From Filosporella fistucella (lineage: Eukaryota > Ascomycota > Leotiomycetes > Helotiales), in contig JAQJZZ010000010.1 in assembly GCA_030077755.1 (NCBI GenBank), positions 4,774,001-4,838,000 on the forward strand: a stretch of DNA of 64,000 nucleotides, written 5' to 3'. Each line of letters starts with the position of its first letter. The first letter of the stretch is position 1. The notes under the pieces were generated by a model that did no database searches, was not told the DNA's origin, and saw only the letters and a program-made list of their open reading frames with translations. Position numbers and translations under genes: made by a program. Below are positions 12,023 through 22,454 of the stretch, in pieces.

Positions 12023-13888
12023 TCAAGCTGGCATTTCCGCCAGTCTTGTCTTTCTCCTCGTTGCCTCCAATTCCTTCCCATCATGGTCAAAATCTTGCAT
12101 TTCTACACGTCTCCTGGTCCCAGCCTCTAATTCCCTTGCTGTATACTCTGAATTACCGTCGACCTCGACCGGCCTCACTTCAAGTGCTCCTGTCTCAAGC
12201 TCTCTCGGCCCGAATCCACCACCTATGTATCCTCCTTTCCCATCGTAATCACCACTCGTTCCCGCCCAACTGTGTTTACCTGGTATTGAGCTGATTTGTT
12301 CTCCTGCCGCGAGAAGTTTCCTTCTCGCTTGACGACGTTTGTGAAAGAAGAAGATTCCTGCAGCAATAGATAGCAATACTAATATTCCGATGACCGAGGC
12401 CATACCAGCTATAGCACCAGTAGACATCTTCCTCTCAGTTACAGCAGTAGGTGAAGGTGAACCAGAGACAGAAGAATTGGTACTTGTGCCTGAGTCGAGT
12501 ACAGTCCACGCACCGGCCCATGTATCCTTCCAAGCGCTTGTTGATCCTACAATACTAGTATCCTTACCTTGAATTGTTGTAGCCGCATTTACCGAAGGTG
12601 TATTTGGACCTGGTGCTTGCGCTAGGAACCAAGCGCCTTTCCCATCACCAGTTGAAGTTTGCCAGTTCACACCCACGAAAGCCGCTTGCATAAATGCTCT
12701 GCCAAGTTCGTAGCTCCTGTGAGGTCCAAGTCCTGGTCGCAGAGGAAGATACTGAGTTGGCGTGTTTATGATAGGTGAAGTCAGCGTTAGGTTTAGTAGC
12801 GAGAAAGGAACTTTGATTGTCACGTTTTGTGATGTGCTTCCACTAAGACGAAAGGTGAATGACAGGAATGAAGGCGATGAAACGATGCGCTTATAATTGA
12901 CATCCTCGGTGTTCCAAAAATAGAGGCCATATTTCTTTTGGTATGTGACGGGGAGGAATTGGGTAATAGCATCACAGGTGCTTTGTGGCAAGTAGAGGTA
13001 CTTGACAGCGGCTTCCACTAGCACAGATGTAAAAACACCAATAGATGAGTTTCCTTTCGCCAAAAGACCAGATTGTGATGTAAAATTGAAAGGCGATGCT
13101 CCTTCAGCGACGCCAATACCAATGTCCAGTAAGTCTATTGGAAGGCGTTCGATGCTATAAGGCTGACTGCTAATGGGACCTAAAACACGATTTTGATCGA
13201 ACCCTCCCAGATTTAAAGATCCTCGTATTCCCATGGCTACAGAACCAATATGTAACCCGTATGAGTTCGACGGAGATTTCCCTTGTTGGAAAAGAGCACT
13301 CGTGAGAAGTGTCCCATTCCACGTCATACCACCATGATTCCAGGTTTGATTGAAATCTGGCGCCCCAAGGGCAAGTTTTCCAACTTGTACAGGATAAGTC
13401 GTGCCATCTGGTAAAGCTTCGTTTGCAGTCGACATAACCAAAAGGTCATAATTCTTGATTGAAGCTGTCCCGGTATCCCCAACCACACCATTTTGCAATT
13501 GTATCGACATCGACTCGAACACATATTTGGCATTAAGGTTCACCATGCTGTCCCTAGTTCCATTATTGTAAACTTCGGTCTCTGAAATTTCGAACGGAGT
13601 TTTCGATGCGGATTCGTTGTAAAAGCCTGCTAGGCTGGCATCGCTGCATGCAACTCCAACTGAGCAAGCAGTAGGTGCCAAAACATGGGTCATCCAGTCT
13701 CCTCCTGGGAGAAGGTCGACGTTTTGAGGTGGAGTACCGATGGAGATTGTTACTGCCTGCCACGGCCCATCTGGACCGTACGACTCCGACGACCATTTTG
13801 CGATTTGTGGGGAGATGTCAGCAGCGAAAACGCTTGAAATAAATGAAAAAAGACATATTCGCTTGATTTCAGAGGGTGGACAAAGCAT
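12023..13888 (-). CDS. Membrane-anchored pepsin-like (A1 family) protein, probable pseudoprotease
   Basis: A single exon of 621 residues starts at the ATG 13888-13886. A signal peptide (about residues 5-22, LFSFISSVFA) precedes WQAVTISIGTPPQNVDLLPGGDW, the clear start of a pepsin fold. In active enzymes the region after 'PPQ' carries the catalytic DTG(S/T); here it is LLPGG. The second active-site position (normally a DSG/DTG before a YLxLP-type strand) reads GVFTSVLVEAAVKYLYLP, again without Asp-Ser/Thr-Gly. The lumenal part runs to about residue 470, is rich in N-glycosylation sequons and in Cys, and is followed by one transmembrane helix (about residues 490-515, GAIAGMASVIGILVLLSIAAGIFFF). 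A basic stop-transfer (HKRRQARRK) and a Gly- and Glu-rich cytosolic tail follow. It probably sits at the plasma membrane, as a surface sensor or binding protein rather than a protease; this is inference. Confidence 0.8.
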   Translation of the reverse strand: MLCPPSEIKRICLFSFISSVFAADISPQIAKWSSESYGPDGPWQAVTISIGTPPQNVDLLPGGDWMTHVLAPTACSVGVACSDASLAGFYNESASKTPFEISETEVYNNGTRDSMVNLNAKYVFESMSIQLQNGVVGDTGTASIKNYDLLVMSTANEALPDGTTYPVQVGKLALGAPDFNQTWNHGGMTWNGTLLTSALFQQGKSPSNSYGLHIGSVAMGIRGSLNLGGFDQNRVLGPISSQPYSIERLPIDLLDIGIGVAEGASPFNFTSQSGLLAKGNSSIGVFTSVLVEAAVKYLYLPQSTCDAITQFLPVTYQKKYGLYFWNTEDVNYKRIVSSPSFLSFTFRLSGSTSQNVTIKVPFSLLNLTLTSPIINTPTQYLPLRPGLGPHRSYELGRAFMQAAFVGVNWQTSTGDGKGAWFLAQAPGPNTPSVNAATTIQGKDTSIVGSTSAWKDTWAGAWTVLDSGTSTNSSVSGSPSPTAVTERKMSTGAIAGMASVIGILVLLSIAAGIFFFHKRRQARRKLLAAGEQISSIPGKHSWAGTSGDYDGKGGYIGGGFGPRELETGALEVRPVEVDGNSEYTARELEAGTRRRVEMQDFDHDGKELEATRRKTRLAEMPA

Positions 13889-16824
13889 CGCGAGTGTGTT
13901 TTGGTATTAATGACTTGAGAGTATACGGGAGTGAGAGGAAAAGAAGGAATTCAGATTCCAACGTGTGGGTAAATGAAAATGAAACTAAGGACAACATTTT
14001 GGTCTGTAACCAAGAATATAATCGCCGCAGGGGCGCTTTATGGTTAAACTTCACCATTATATGTGCGCGCTTGTGGTCGCTGTTATGGCCTGCAGTCCTC
14101 ATAGGATTGGTGAGGAGAGTCTGAGGGATCGCTCAAACAGCGGCACAGGAGAAGGTGGCACATATCCATACGATATCCCAAAGTAGCTCGCCAATTGGAA
14201 AAGCTTATTTCTATCCTAGGCATCTCTACTAGGAGTTGCTACGATCCTGTTCCTGGCGTTTTAAGAGAGGTGGTTGCAGGTGAAGTTGGGAGACGGTGTT
14301 GAGGTTAAATCGGGTGCACTGTTGGTGGGCCAGCAGTACACTGTATGTACCTACAGAAGCCGCCCACCAATCGGCTCCTCGTTGTTTTTTGTATTCAATG
14401 TACCTCTACTTGACCAGCACGAAATCTTCACGATTTTAGACTCAGCCTGATCATCAACCAAACCTCAGATCATCAAGCGAAAGACATATCAAGTGAAGTG
14501 GCATCTCACCTTCGCATCGAGAGTTCTACCTCTGTCGAGTTGGTTAATCTGACATCTGCTAGATACTTCAAAAGCATGGCCACAAGAGGCTTCAATCAGG
14601 GCAAGCGTCACTTGATTGAACACTTTCAAAACATCAGAAGGAAAGAAGTCCCAGCCCAAATGATTTACTAGTTCCGAGCACTCGGGAGCTAGGTGTTACA
14701 TCAATATCAGGTATATTGCATCTAAACCGGAATGCCATTTCTCACTGCTTGCCCAGCCTGGCGCCGATCGAGACGATACGGGCTAGAAGATTGGGTTGTA
14801 AGCGGTCCGATACTCGTCTGCGAGCTACAGAATGAGAAGAGATGAATAGATCACGGCTGTGTCAGAAATCAGTAAATGGAAAATGTTGTTTACTCTCATT
14901 GAACAGCGAAACCATGCCCCAGAAACCGTGTGGAGGACCATATCTTCCGACGACAACCTAATTACCACTCTGGACGCTCGAAAGTCGACGGGCCGGGTTG
15001 GAATCGTTGCCATGCTTCGAAATGGATGCAGTGTATCTCTCAATAAACAGGTGGTCACTATTCGTGGGATCCAGACAAAGTTGTCAGGCGTCCCTGCCTA
15101 CTTGGTCTGGCCTACTTGTTGTATTTAGGCAGACCGCACACCTAGACAATACAACATCATCCACATCATCATGATATGACACAAGTAGCACTAGCTGCAG
15201 GGGTTATCTTTACTAGATTCAGCGACCAACGCTCACTTCAACGCTGCAATAACGCAACGGTCAAGTTCTTTGCTCTTCATTACCTAACAATACTGCATCG
15301 ACTTTTCTAGTCAATCTCTCCCAGTAAACAATGAAATACCTTTCTCGCTTCTGGTTGTGCCACCTGTTTGAATGTCACATTTTTCTTCGAAGTCGTTTCC
15401 TATAATTCATATTGTTATTTGAACTCCTCAACGAGTGTTGAGAATTGATATGAACTCCGAGATCGGCCAGTTGAATCTAGCAACAAGTGCATTTGATGGA
15501 TCAGACTTGAAACCCTGTATCGAATTTCTTTAATGCTGCTGAAAGTAATTGATGTACACAAGTGGGTGAATTCAGGGTACCGTTTTGAGAATCTGCACTC
15601 ACAATCAATATGAGAATATCAATTACACACACGAATCAGCGACTTTCCATTTCGATATATACCTAGTGATGTTATGTGGAGCCTGGACTCCACCCTTCAG
15701 ATTTAACACATCTAAGCCATTGTTTTCAGGCAAATTTCCTCGGGCAAGTCTCTTTTCAGTCAATACGGCTCAAACATGCGAAACACCTATGATCTGTCGA
15801 CCATGAAATACTTTTCATGTGCTTCTCAACGGAATCCCACCTGATACTTGTAACTTTATTTTTTCTTAATATAAGAGGCAAATGCCGTCGAAGCAGTTTT
15901 GTTGCACACCGCACTCGGATATATTTGCCTTTTCTCCGGTTTATATTCCGTAGTCTATAACTAATGTTTACGCAAGGAGCACCTACCATTTGTAGTACTA
16001 TATTATATAAGTTGGTACTGAACGTCAAAACTAAGGCAAAAATAAATCATATTTCCTGATGGAAAACAAATTGATGGTCTTGGGTGTCCTTGCAAATGAA
16101 ATAGACCCCAAAAAACTTTCATTATATTTGGGCCAAAAAAGTGTCTCATAACAAAGCCGTTCTCACTCTGGGAGACTATCAGCTAGGCCCTCCCAAAGAA
16201 GAACCTACGGCGGTCGAGACAATTTTCCTGTCCGGTTTGAATGACTTTGCGGTTTTACACACTAGTCCACCTTTACTAAGTTGGCAAAGGGGAATATGCT
16301 ATTGGTATATAAGTAGGGTAGCTAGTTCTATTTACTTGTGTTATAAATATGAATATCATCTAGAGTATTATTATAGTATATAATCTCTCGATATGCAACA
16401 AACTTCTACTTCGAGAGAAAAACTGATTACTAGAACATCACACTGCTCCCTCCCTAAACTTAATTTCCCTCGTATCCACCTCTACACTCCCTATCAGTCA
16501 TCTCACCAAAACTTTTGTTGCACTTCTAACCACGTTGTGTTACGAGACTTTCACCTGAGAGGTCTAGCCCATATGCTTAGGAGCGGGAAGTACCTGTTAT
16601 GCTTTCTTAGCTTGGGAGCGAATGTGATGAGTCGGGAATTGGCGGGGGGTTTGCCGAGGATGTTGGTATGTGTGAGGCTACGGTACTTGTGGTTGGTTAT
16701 ATGGGAATAAACGAGAGATTTGAGTTTATAGTTTGAAAAGGTGTCATAGGAAGGATGATGATAGGTAGGACATGGCTAGTTATAGAATGTAGGTAAGCTT
16801 TCTCGGGAGAATACGAGTCGAATT
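13889..16824. other. Long intergenic region, no supported gene
   Basis: About 2.9 kb upstream of the protease-like gene. Short open frames occur (for example 89 codons at 14859-15128), but they overlap similarly sized frames on the other strand, carry no motif and have no splice-linked continuation. GC content falls toward the right end. Confidence 0.5.
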
Positions 16825-17340
16825 CGGGGTATGCCCACTTTTGAGGTAAAGTAGGGTCGCAGTAACCTTTGTGCATACCCCACTTTTACATCAAAAGTCA
16901 CTTATTTCTAAGTAAAATAAAAAAATATTAATAATAGTTTTAAGATATATAAACTTTATAATTATTTATTCAATTACCTTATAATAACTTCTTATTCTTA
17001 GAATTCTTTATAAATACTATATTTTATAAGTTATTCATATTTAATTTAAATACTTCTGAAAAAACGCGAAAAAACGCGCAATTTGTATGCGAAAATATAA
17101 AATTTAAGTATTAAGAGAGTTTAAACCTTTATAACTTTAGTTATATAATTGAAACTTGATTTTTAATTACATTGAGTATTTATTTTAGTAAATATAAAGA
17201 ACTTTTACATATATTCCTTTTAAAGAAAACTATGAATAAATTTTAAATCTTATTTAGTAAAGAGTGACTTTTGGTATGAAAGTGGGGCATGCACAAAGGT
17301 TATTGCAACGTAATTTTTACCTTACGGTTACGATACCCCG
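16825..17340. mobile_element. 516-bp AT-rich element with long imperfect terminal inverted repeats (MITE-like)
   Basis: The left end (CGGGGTATG..., 16825) and right end (...CGATACCCCG, to 17340) are inverted copies. The best-matching stretch is AACCTTTGTGCAT at 16863-16875, whose inverted copy ATGCACAAAGGTT lies at 17289-17301. Pairing continues inward through CCCCAC and AAAAGTCACTT-type sequence and outward, more weakly, to the termini, giving arms of roughly 80-90 nt. The interior (16915-17255) is extremely AT-rich and has no coding frame of note. This fits a non-autonomous transposable element or a heavily AT-mutated relic. No obvious target-site duplication could be assigned. It lies 150 bases upstream of the aldolase-family gene. 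Confidence 0.65.
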
Positions 17341-17492
17341 CAGTGGGGCAATATTGATATACCTAGGACGCCACTCTTTTGAATCTATTTCAAAAAATAC
17401 ATTATTTAACTACATACAGAACATAAAAGAAAAAACTCTCCTTCACAGACATACCCCTAAATTCCAACTAGTTTCCTGATATCCAAAATAAG

Positions 17493-18690
17493 ATGGCACC
17501 AACAGCAACAACGCTCGCTCATGAATCCAACGGTAACGCTAATGTCGGAGCCTTAGGAAAGACCGTATCAGGAAAGAAATTAAAAATAAGAGCATATCCT
17601 AAGTTTGATAGCCTGGAAGAAGAAAGATTGTATAGGAAACAACATCTTGCTGCTGCATTTAGAGTGTATATACCCTTTTCTCTCCTATCTTATCTAGATA
17701 ATTCTGACAATATGATAGATTTGCTGAAAGAGGGTTTGATGAAGGTGTTGCTGGTCATATGTGAGTGTCTAGTCTTGAGAGAGATAGGATGGGAATAATA
17801 AGATAGATAGTTCAGTCCGAGATCCAATTCTCACAGATCATTTCTGGCTTAATCCCCTCTCTCAACACTTCTCTCAAATCTGCGTTTCGGATCTCATTCT
17901 CGTAAATGAAGATGGAGATGTAGTACACGGAGACGAACCCATAAACGCAGCCGCCTTTGCAATCCACTCTGAAAGTATATTCTCCTCCTCTCTACCTATC
18001 ATCCTCTAACGAAGCCAAAAAAAAACCAGTTCACAAAGCCCGCCCAGACGTCCACGCAGCATGCCACGCACACTCGGTCTACGGCAAAGCCTTCTCAGTT
18101 TTCGGCCGCAAACTAGACATGATAACGCAAGATTCCCTACGCTTCTACAATTCTCACTCCGTATACGATAATTTCGGGGGGATTGTGCTTGACCGCGAAG
18201 AAGGGATCCGTATAGCTAAGTGTTTAGGAGATGGCAAAGCTGCGATTTTGCAGAATCATGGGCTGCTTACGGTGGGGAAGAGTGTAGATGAAGCGGCGTT
18301 TTGGTTTATGAGTTTGGATAAGACGTGTCATGCGCAATTACTGGTTGATGCGGCTAGTAATGGGAGTGGGTATAAGAAGATTTTTATTGGGGAGGAGGAG
18401 GCGAGGTTTACTTATGAGCAGGTTGGGACGGGTAGGTGGTTCTTTTAGCTTTTGATGGGTTTTGAGGTTATTGTAGCGAGTGCTATGAGATGTTGAGCTG
18501 GTTGAGATTTGTATTAAGGGGTCATTGATGGATATAATGCTAATTGTTTGCAGCGGAGAAAGGATGGTTGGCTTTTCAGGGATATTATGAGTGCGTTCCT
18601 CCTTCCACTAGGATCATACTATAATAGCCACAGCTTCTAATATTCAGCAGCGAGATTCTAGCCAAGACAAATGGGAGTTTTCTGAAGTAG
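17493..18690 (+). CDS. Class II aldolase/adducin-family protein, six exons
   Basis: Exons 17493-17665, 17719-17760, 17811-17974, 18030-18431, 18554-18590 and 18648-18690 join in phase to encode 286 residues. The joined protein runs ERLYRKQHLAAAFRV / FAERGFDEGVAGHI / SVRDPILTDHFWLNPLS, continues through INAAAFAIHSE / IHKARPDVHAACHAHS, and ends AEKGWLAFQGYYD / SEILAKTNGSFLK. This is the complete PF00596 fold. The metal-ligand regions are present: GHIS early, HAACHAHS (about residues 134-143) and QNHGLLTVGKS. Fungal members of this cytosolic family are common next to oxidoreductase or sugar genes, but most have no assigned substrate; bacterial relatives are fuculose- or ribulose-phosphate aldolases and epimerases. 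The second exon is only 42 nt, so simple frame-based prediction would wrongly call the gene broken. Confidence 0.85.
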
Positions 18691-20136
18691 CTTCCGTAGG
18701 TTAGAAGGGAGATTGACTCTGGAATATGCTCGGGGATTCGGGAAAGCTTTTTACCGGTTATCGTATGAGATTGAGATAAGACATTGTTCCTGAGTGACGA
18801 TTGTCTCGTGTTAGAGACATGTCTTGTAGAGTCTAAGACAACATAAGCTTGCGTCTTTACTACGCCTTGCTAGGTAGTCAGGTGAACATCAGGGACTTGA
18901 TGTCTTAGTACTGGGATTATAGGTTGAGCTTATCTGGATGAGAATAAGACGATTTAAAGGCTTTCGTTCCTTGTTTAGTACTGTAGGGCAATCCTAATTC
19001 ACCCGCAAAAGGAAATATATAATTTCAATACTCGAGTTGGATTTCGCTGATGTGGAATGTCGCGCAAAGGTAATTGCGAGCATGATAGGTAGGTACCGTA
19101 TTGGTAACATGTGATTATGATACCTCATTCTATAGCAATTCCCAACAGAGCCTCCTTGCTCTTAAATACCGTGCTCTACAATTCCACATCACTTAACAAT
19201 CTCATACGTTCGTTCTGCGCTTGCAATACAGCTTCTTCATCAACAGGACGAAAACCATATGATATATCATGTGACAGATACTCACCTGATGTTCACATCC
19301 TGCTTCAGTTCAACCTCCTCCGGTATATCACATCGAGTAACCCGTATCGCTCAACATGTTTCCTCAAAGCAAACGAAGCTAACCCAACGCTCTCAAACTG
19401 GCATGTCGCATATTCTTGCCCTCTCGATTTCGTCAATCACTCTGCACTCTGCAGCAAACGCGCCTCTTGCCGTGACATCCCTTCAACGTCATCCTATCGC
19501 TTGTCCCGGTTGTCCCGCCTCACCTGCAACTCATCATTCATCATTCTCCACCCCAGCTGCAATGCACCCAATCCAAATCCATCACACCATCTAGAATCCA
19601 AAGAATCCACCCACGAGTGTCCCTACCAGTCCCTACCATTCCCTACCAGCCATAGTCCCTCAGCCTCTTCCTGAGTGGGGAACAAGACCGTAAACTATTA
19701 TCACGCGACTGAAGACCGAAACGTTTACGACGTCTGTCTGCATTGCATCAACACTGCACTGCATTTCCACTGCACTCTCGCATATCTCCTCCATACAGCT
19801 AATGAGAAACCCGCATCTCGAAATATTTGACGCAGATATCCTATCACTGATAAACGCGCCTTGCTTTTTTCTTGATTGGCTTAACTCCCTCTACCTTTTC
19901 CACGCCGTGCAACACACAGCTTCTGCACCCGGCATCAGACTACTACCTACCTACCTTACCAGGCCAGAGCCAGACCAGCCAGCTCGGTGAGAGAAGTGTG
20001 GGTGACACCAAACCCTGGTTATAGTTCGCAGGCGGGGTGCATATTTCTCAATTCCATTTTTTCTTTCTTTCTCGTTTGATCTTTTCCATCATCTTTTTTT
20101 CTTCATCTTCCTATCGGAGATTTGAGATTACCAGGT
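18691..20136. other. Intergenic region, promoter of BTB gene
   Basis: No gene is supported. A 188-codon frame (19111-19674) has skewed Ser/Cys/His/Pro composition and an overlapping 111-codon frame, which suggests chance. Short direct repeats of CCCTACCA occur at 19620-19650. T- and CT-rich DNA at 20050-20110 precedes the BTB start codon. Confidence 0.5.
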
Positions 20137-21924
20137 ATGGCCAGAACGAGAGGGCCTGAAGATGTGAGGGAGCGTGGAGAGAGTTCTCTGGATGCGGCTA
20201 TGAGGGCTCCTTCGACTACTACTCCTGATATTGTGGTGTTGGATTTTGTTGAGGATGTACCTAAAGTCAAGGACTTGTCTGATCCTAAGAAGGACTTGTG
20301 GTTGTCTACTGTTGATGGGTGAGTGTTCACTGAGACATTGCGATCGTTGGCGCATTTTTATTATGTGCCAGCCTCGTCATTGACAATCTTCACATCTTCC
20401 AAGGACATGTACTAAACACCTCACAGTCGATACTCTTCTGCAATCATTCCTGTTCGAGTTGGTCCACATGCTCAGACATTCCCTGTGCATAGAGATATCC
20501 TTACAAAGTCGGAATACTTTAGCAAGGCATTGGATGGGATGTTTAGAGAAGCAGATGATCAAGCAATTGATTTGCCAGAAGAAGATCCAGACATCTTCAG
20601 TTTTGTGGTTGCATATCTCTATGAAGAGAAATATGTTCCCATCAAGGCCTTGTCGACTGCATTAGGCGAGTTTCCGGGGATCAATATGTGGAATTATGCT
20701 GATTGAGGAAGTTGCCGATGTTGATAAAGGCAAAGGGAGAGAGGAAGACGAGAGCATGACTTCAGCTACAGCGGACGGATCTGATTCTGATGGAAGCGCT
20801 ACGGACGAGAGGTATGTGAGAGAGAATGAATGTTTATGGATGGCTCAATTAACACTTTGTCGTTTTAGTACCAGATTTCGCAGACGTCGCAGAAGAAGGG
20901 AGCAAAGAGAACGTCAACAAGAAAGGTTTGTTTTTCACATACCCATGCTCCATTAGGGAGGCTTTATCGCGCAGAAGAGGGGAACCTGAATGACGCGAGA
21001 CCATCACTGTTCACAACTCATCCTCGAGGTTTCATGTTTGCATGAAGTTGATGACTTGAGAGCTAATAAATTCCTAGGCGCAAACAAGTTGGAAGACATA
21101 GACCCAATTGTAATTGTAGGACATGTACAGTGGAGCTGGTTGGTACACCATGTTGGTCTTGTGGTGCTTCAAGAAGACCACCTCCACCGCGAAATCGTTA
21201 TCCTCCGATGCCTGGTCAACATATGTACCCAGCACCTAATGTACTTCCACGAGCCCCACCACCACGAGCTCGCGATGTAAATCGACATCGTCCTCGAAAC
21301 AATGCTCCCGTTGTGGTCTTGACTGAGCCACCTGTTGAGGAAAGGATGGGTCAGGAAGATCTTCATACATGGGCACTTGCCTATGCATTGAGCATTGACG
21401 TATATGTTTGCGCCGAACGATATTTGATGCAGGATTTCAAAGACTGCATCGCTGCTTATTTGATAAACAGGTAAGTGTTATTGATACTTGTAATTCGCTA
21501 GGGATTAACATAATTTAGCTTCGAGATCGTCGGGCTCGATGCAGCTCTTCCTGCTGTTTTGTATTCGTGCAAAACTTTACACCATGGTGTCAGCCCTGTG
21601 GATCCTCTTTTGAAGAAAGTATTTGCAAGAATTGGTTTCTTACAAGCACGATTAGCAAAGAATTTTCCAGAAGAAACTCAAGATTTCTTCTCTGATAATC
21701 CAGAGCTCGCCCCCTTAATCATGAGAGAGATGGTTGAGAGAATGGACGAAGATAGAGTCGAAAACCTACCACCGATGGAAAGACCTGCATATCGTGCTCC
21801 TTTTAATATGGATGATGCTTTGATTCAAGGTCAGTTCATGTTGACTTAGAGCTCCATATATCTATCCGCCAAAAAATGAGATTACTGACAATGCGAAGTT
21901 CATCCACCTCGCAATGCATGGTAA
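20137..21924 (+). CDS. BTB/POZ-domain protein with Cys-rich and Arg-rich middle, seven exons
   Basis: My model joins exons 20137-20318, 20427-20665, 20712-20811, 20869-20925, 21078-21470, 21519-21829 and 21899-21924 (435 residues). The BTB domain follows the first intron: TFPVHRDILTKSEYFSKALDG, then DLPEEDPDIFSFVVAYLYEEKY, the canonical BTB core. The chain then becomes acidic (KGKGREEDES), then polybasic (RRRRRRRE), and exon 5 opens with a cysteine cluster CNCRTC...CWSC, a possible metal site, followed by a Pro/Arg-rich stretch. The C-terminal half (AYALSIDVYVCAERYLMQDFKDCIAAYLI) is the helical region usual after fungal BTB domains. The intron at 20666-20711 needs a GC-AG boundary. The stop may instead be at 21849 if the last intron is not removed. 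Likely a protein-interaction adaptor; partner unknown. Confidence 0.75.
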
Positions 21925-22454
21925 ACTTTATTGTTACATACTTGTATTTGGTCAAAGTGTTTCTGGTTCTCAATGTCTTCCAAGTGAGATGACAAAGGCA
22001 GGCGTTATCACTTGGCAGCGTGGACCATTTGTACATCTCTTTTCTCAACTGGTCATGGTAGGAATTTTATCGACTTCGCAAATGGAATCTATTTGAAGGT
22101 GTTCACTGCGCATGGCGAGTTTTGCTGTACCGGATATATGGAACCTTTAGCGTCAAAATTAAGTTTCGGAAAAATTAAAGTAAATTCGGGGTAATAAATA
22201 CCGATTCCAAAGCTCGGGGTAACGTTTTTCATTCACCCGATCAAAGTTTCAATATGCACAAGTTACTCCTACTGGTCAATTGGGATTACCCCATATTCCC
22301 TACCCCGCCAAATTTGACATTTTATGGGGCGCTGTGACGATTACTTGGGGCAAGGGAATATATACTTGGGATGAACTCCATGCAAATATCGGACGAAAAG
22401 TTATCTCGTTGTTGATTTCGTGTTTTAGGAGCCACATAGGCTCGAGACATCAAG
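21925..22454. promoter_or_regulatory. Spacer upstream of carboxylesterase with repeated GGGGTA / TACCCC motifs
   Basis: The 530-bp spacer contains AATTCGGGGTAA (22183-22194), CTCGGGGTAACG (about 22213) and opposing ATTACCCCATATT and CCTACCCCGCC (about 22286-22310), arranged as two inward-facing inverted pairs. The first motif matches the left terminus of the element at 16825. It may be a small related element or a promoter feature; no gene is visible. Confidence 0.35.

Noticed and set aside
9980..13888. Secondary-metabolite cluster around the FAD oxidase
   Set aside because: Only the oxidase and a protease-like membrane protein are adjacent; no synthase, P450, methyltransferase or regulator is visible within the window.
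14825..15128. Opposing 77- and 89-codon frames
   Set aside because: Mutual antisense overlap and no recognisable domain; judged to be chance.
19111..19674. 188-codon plus-strand frame
   Set aside because: Composition is skewed, an overlapping frame of 111 codons exists, and there is no motif or splice-linked continuation.
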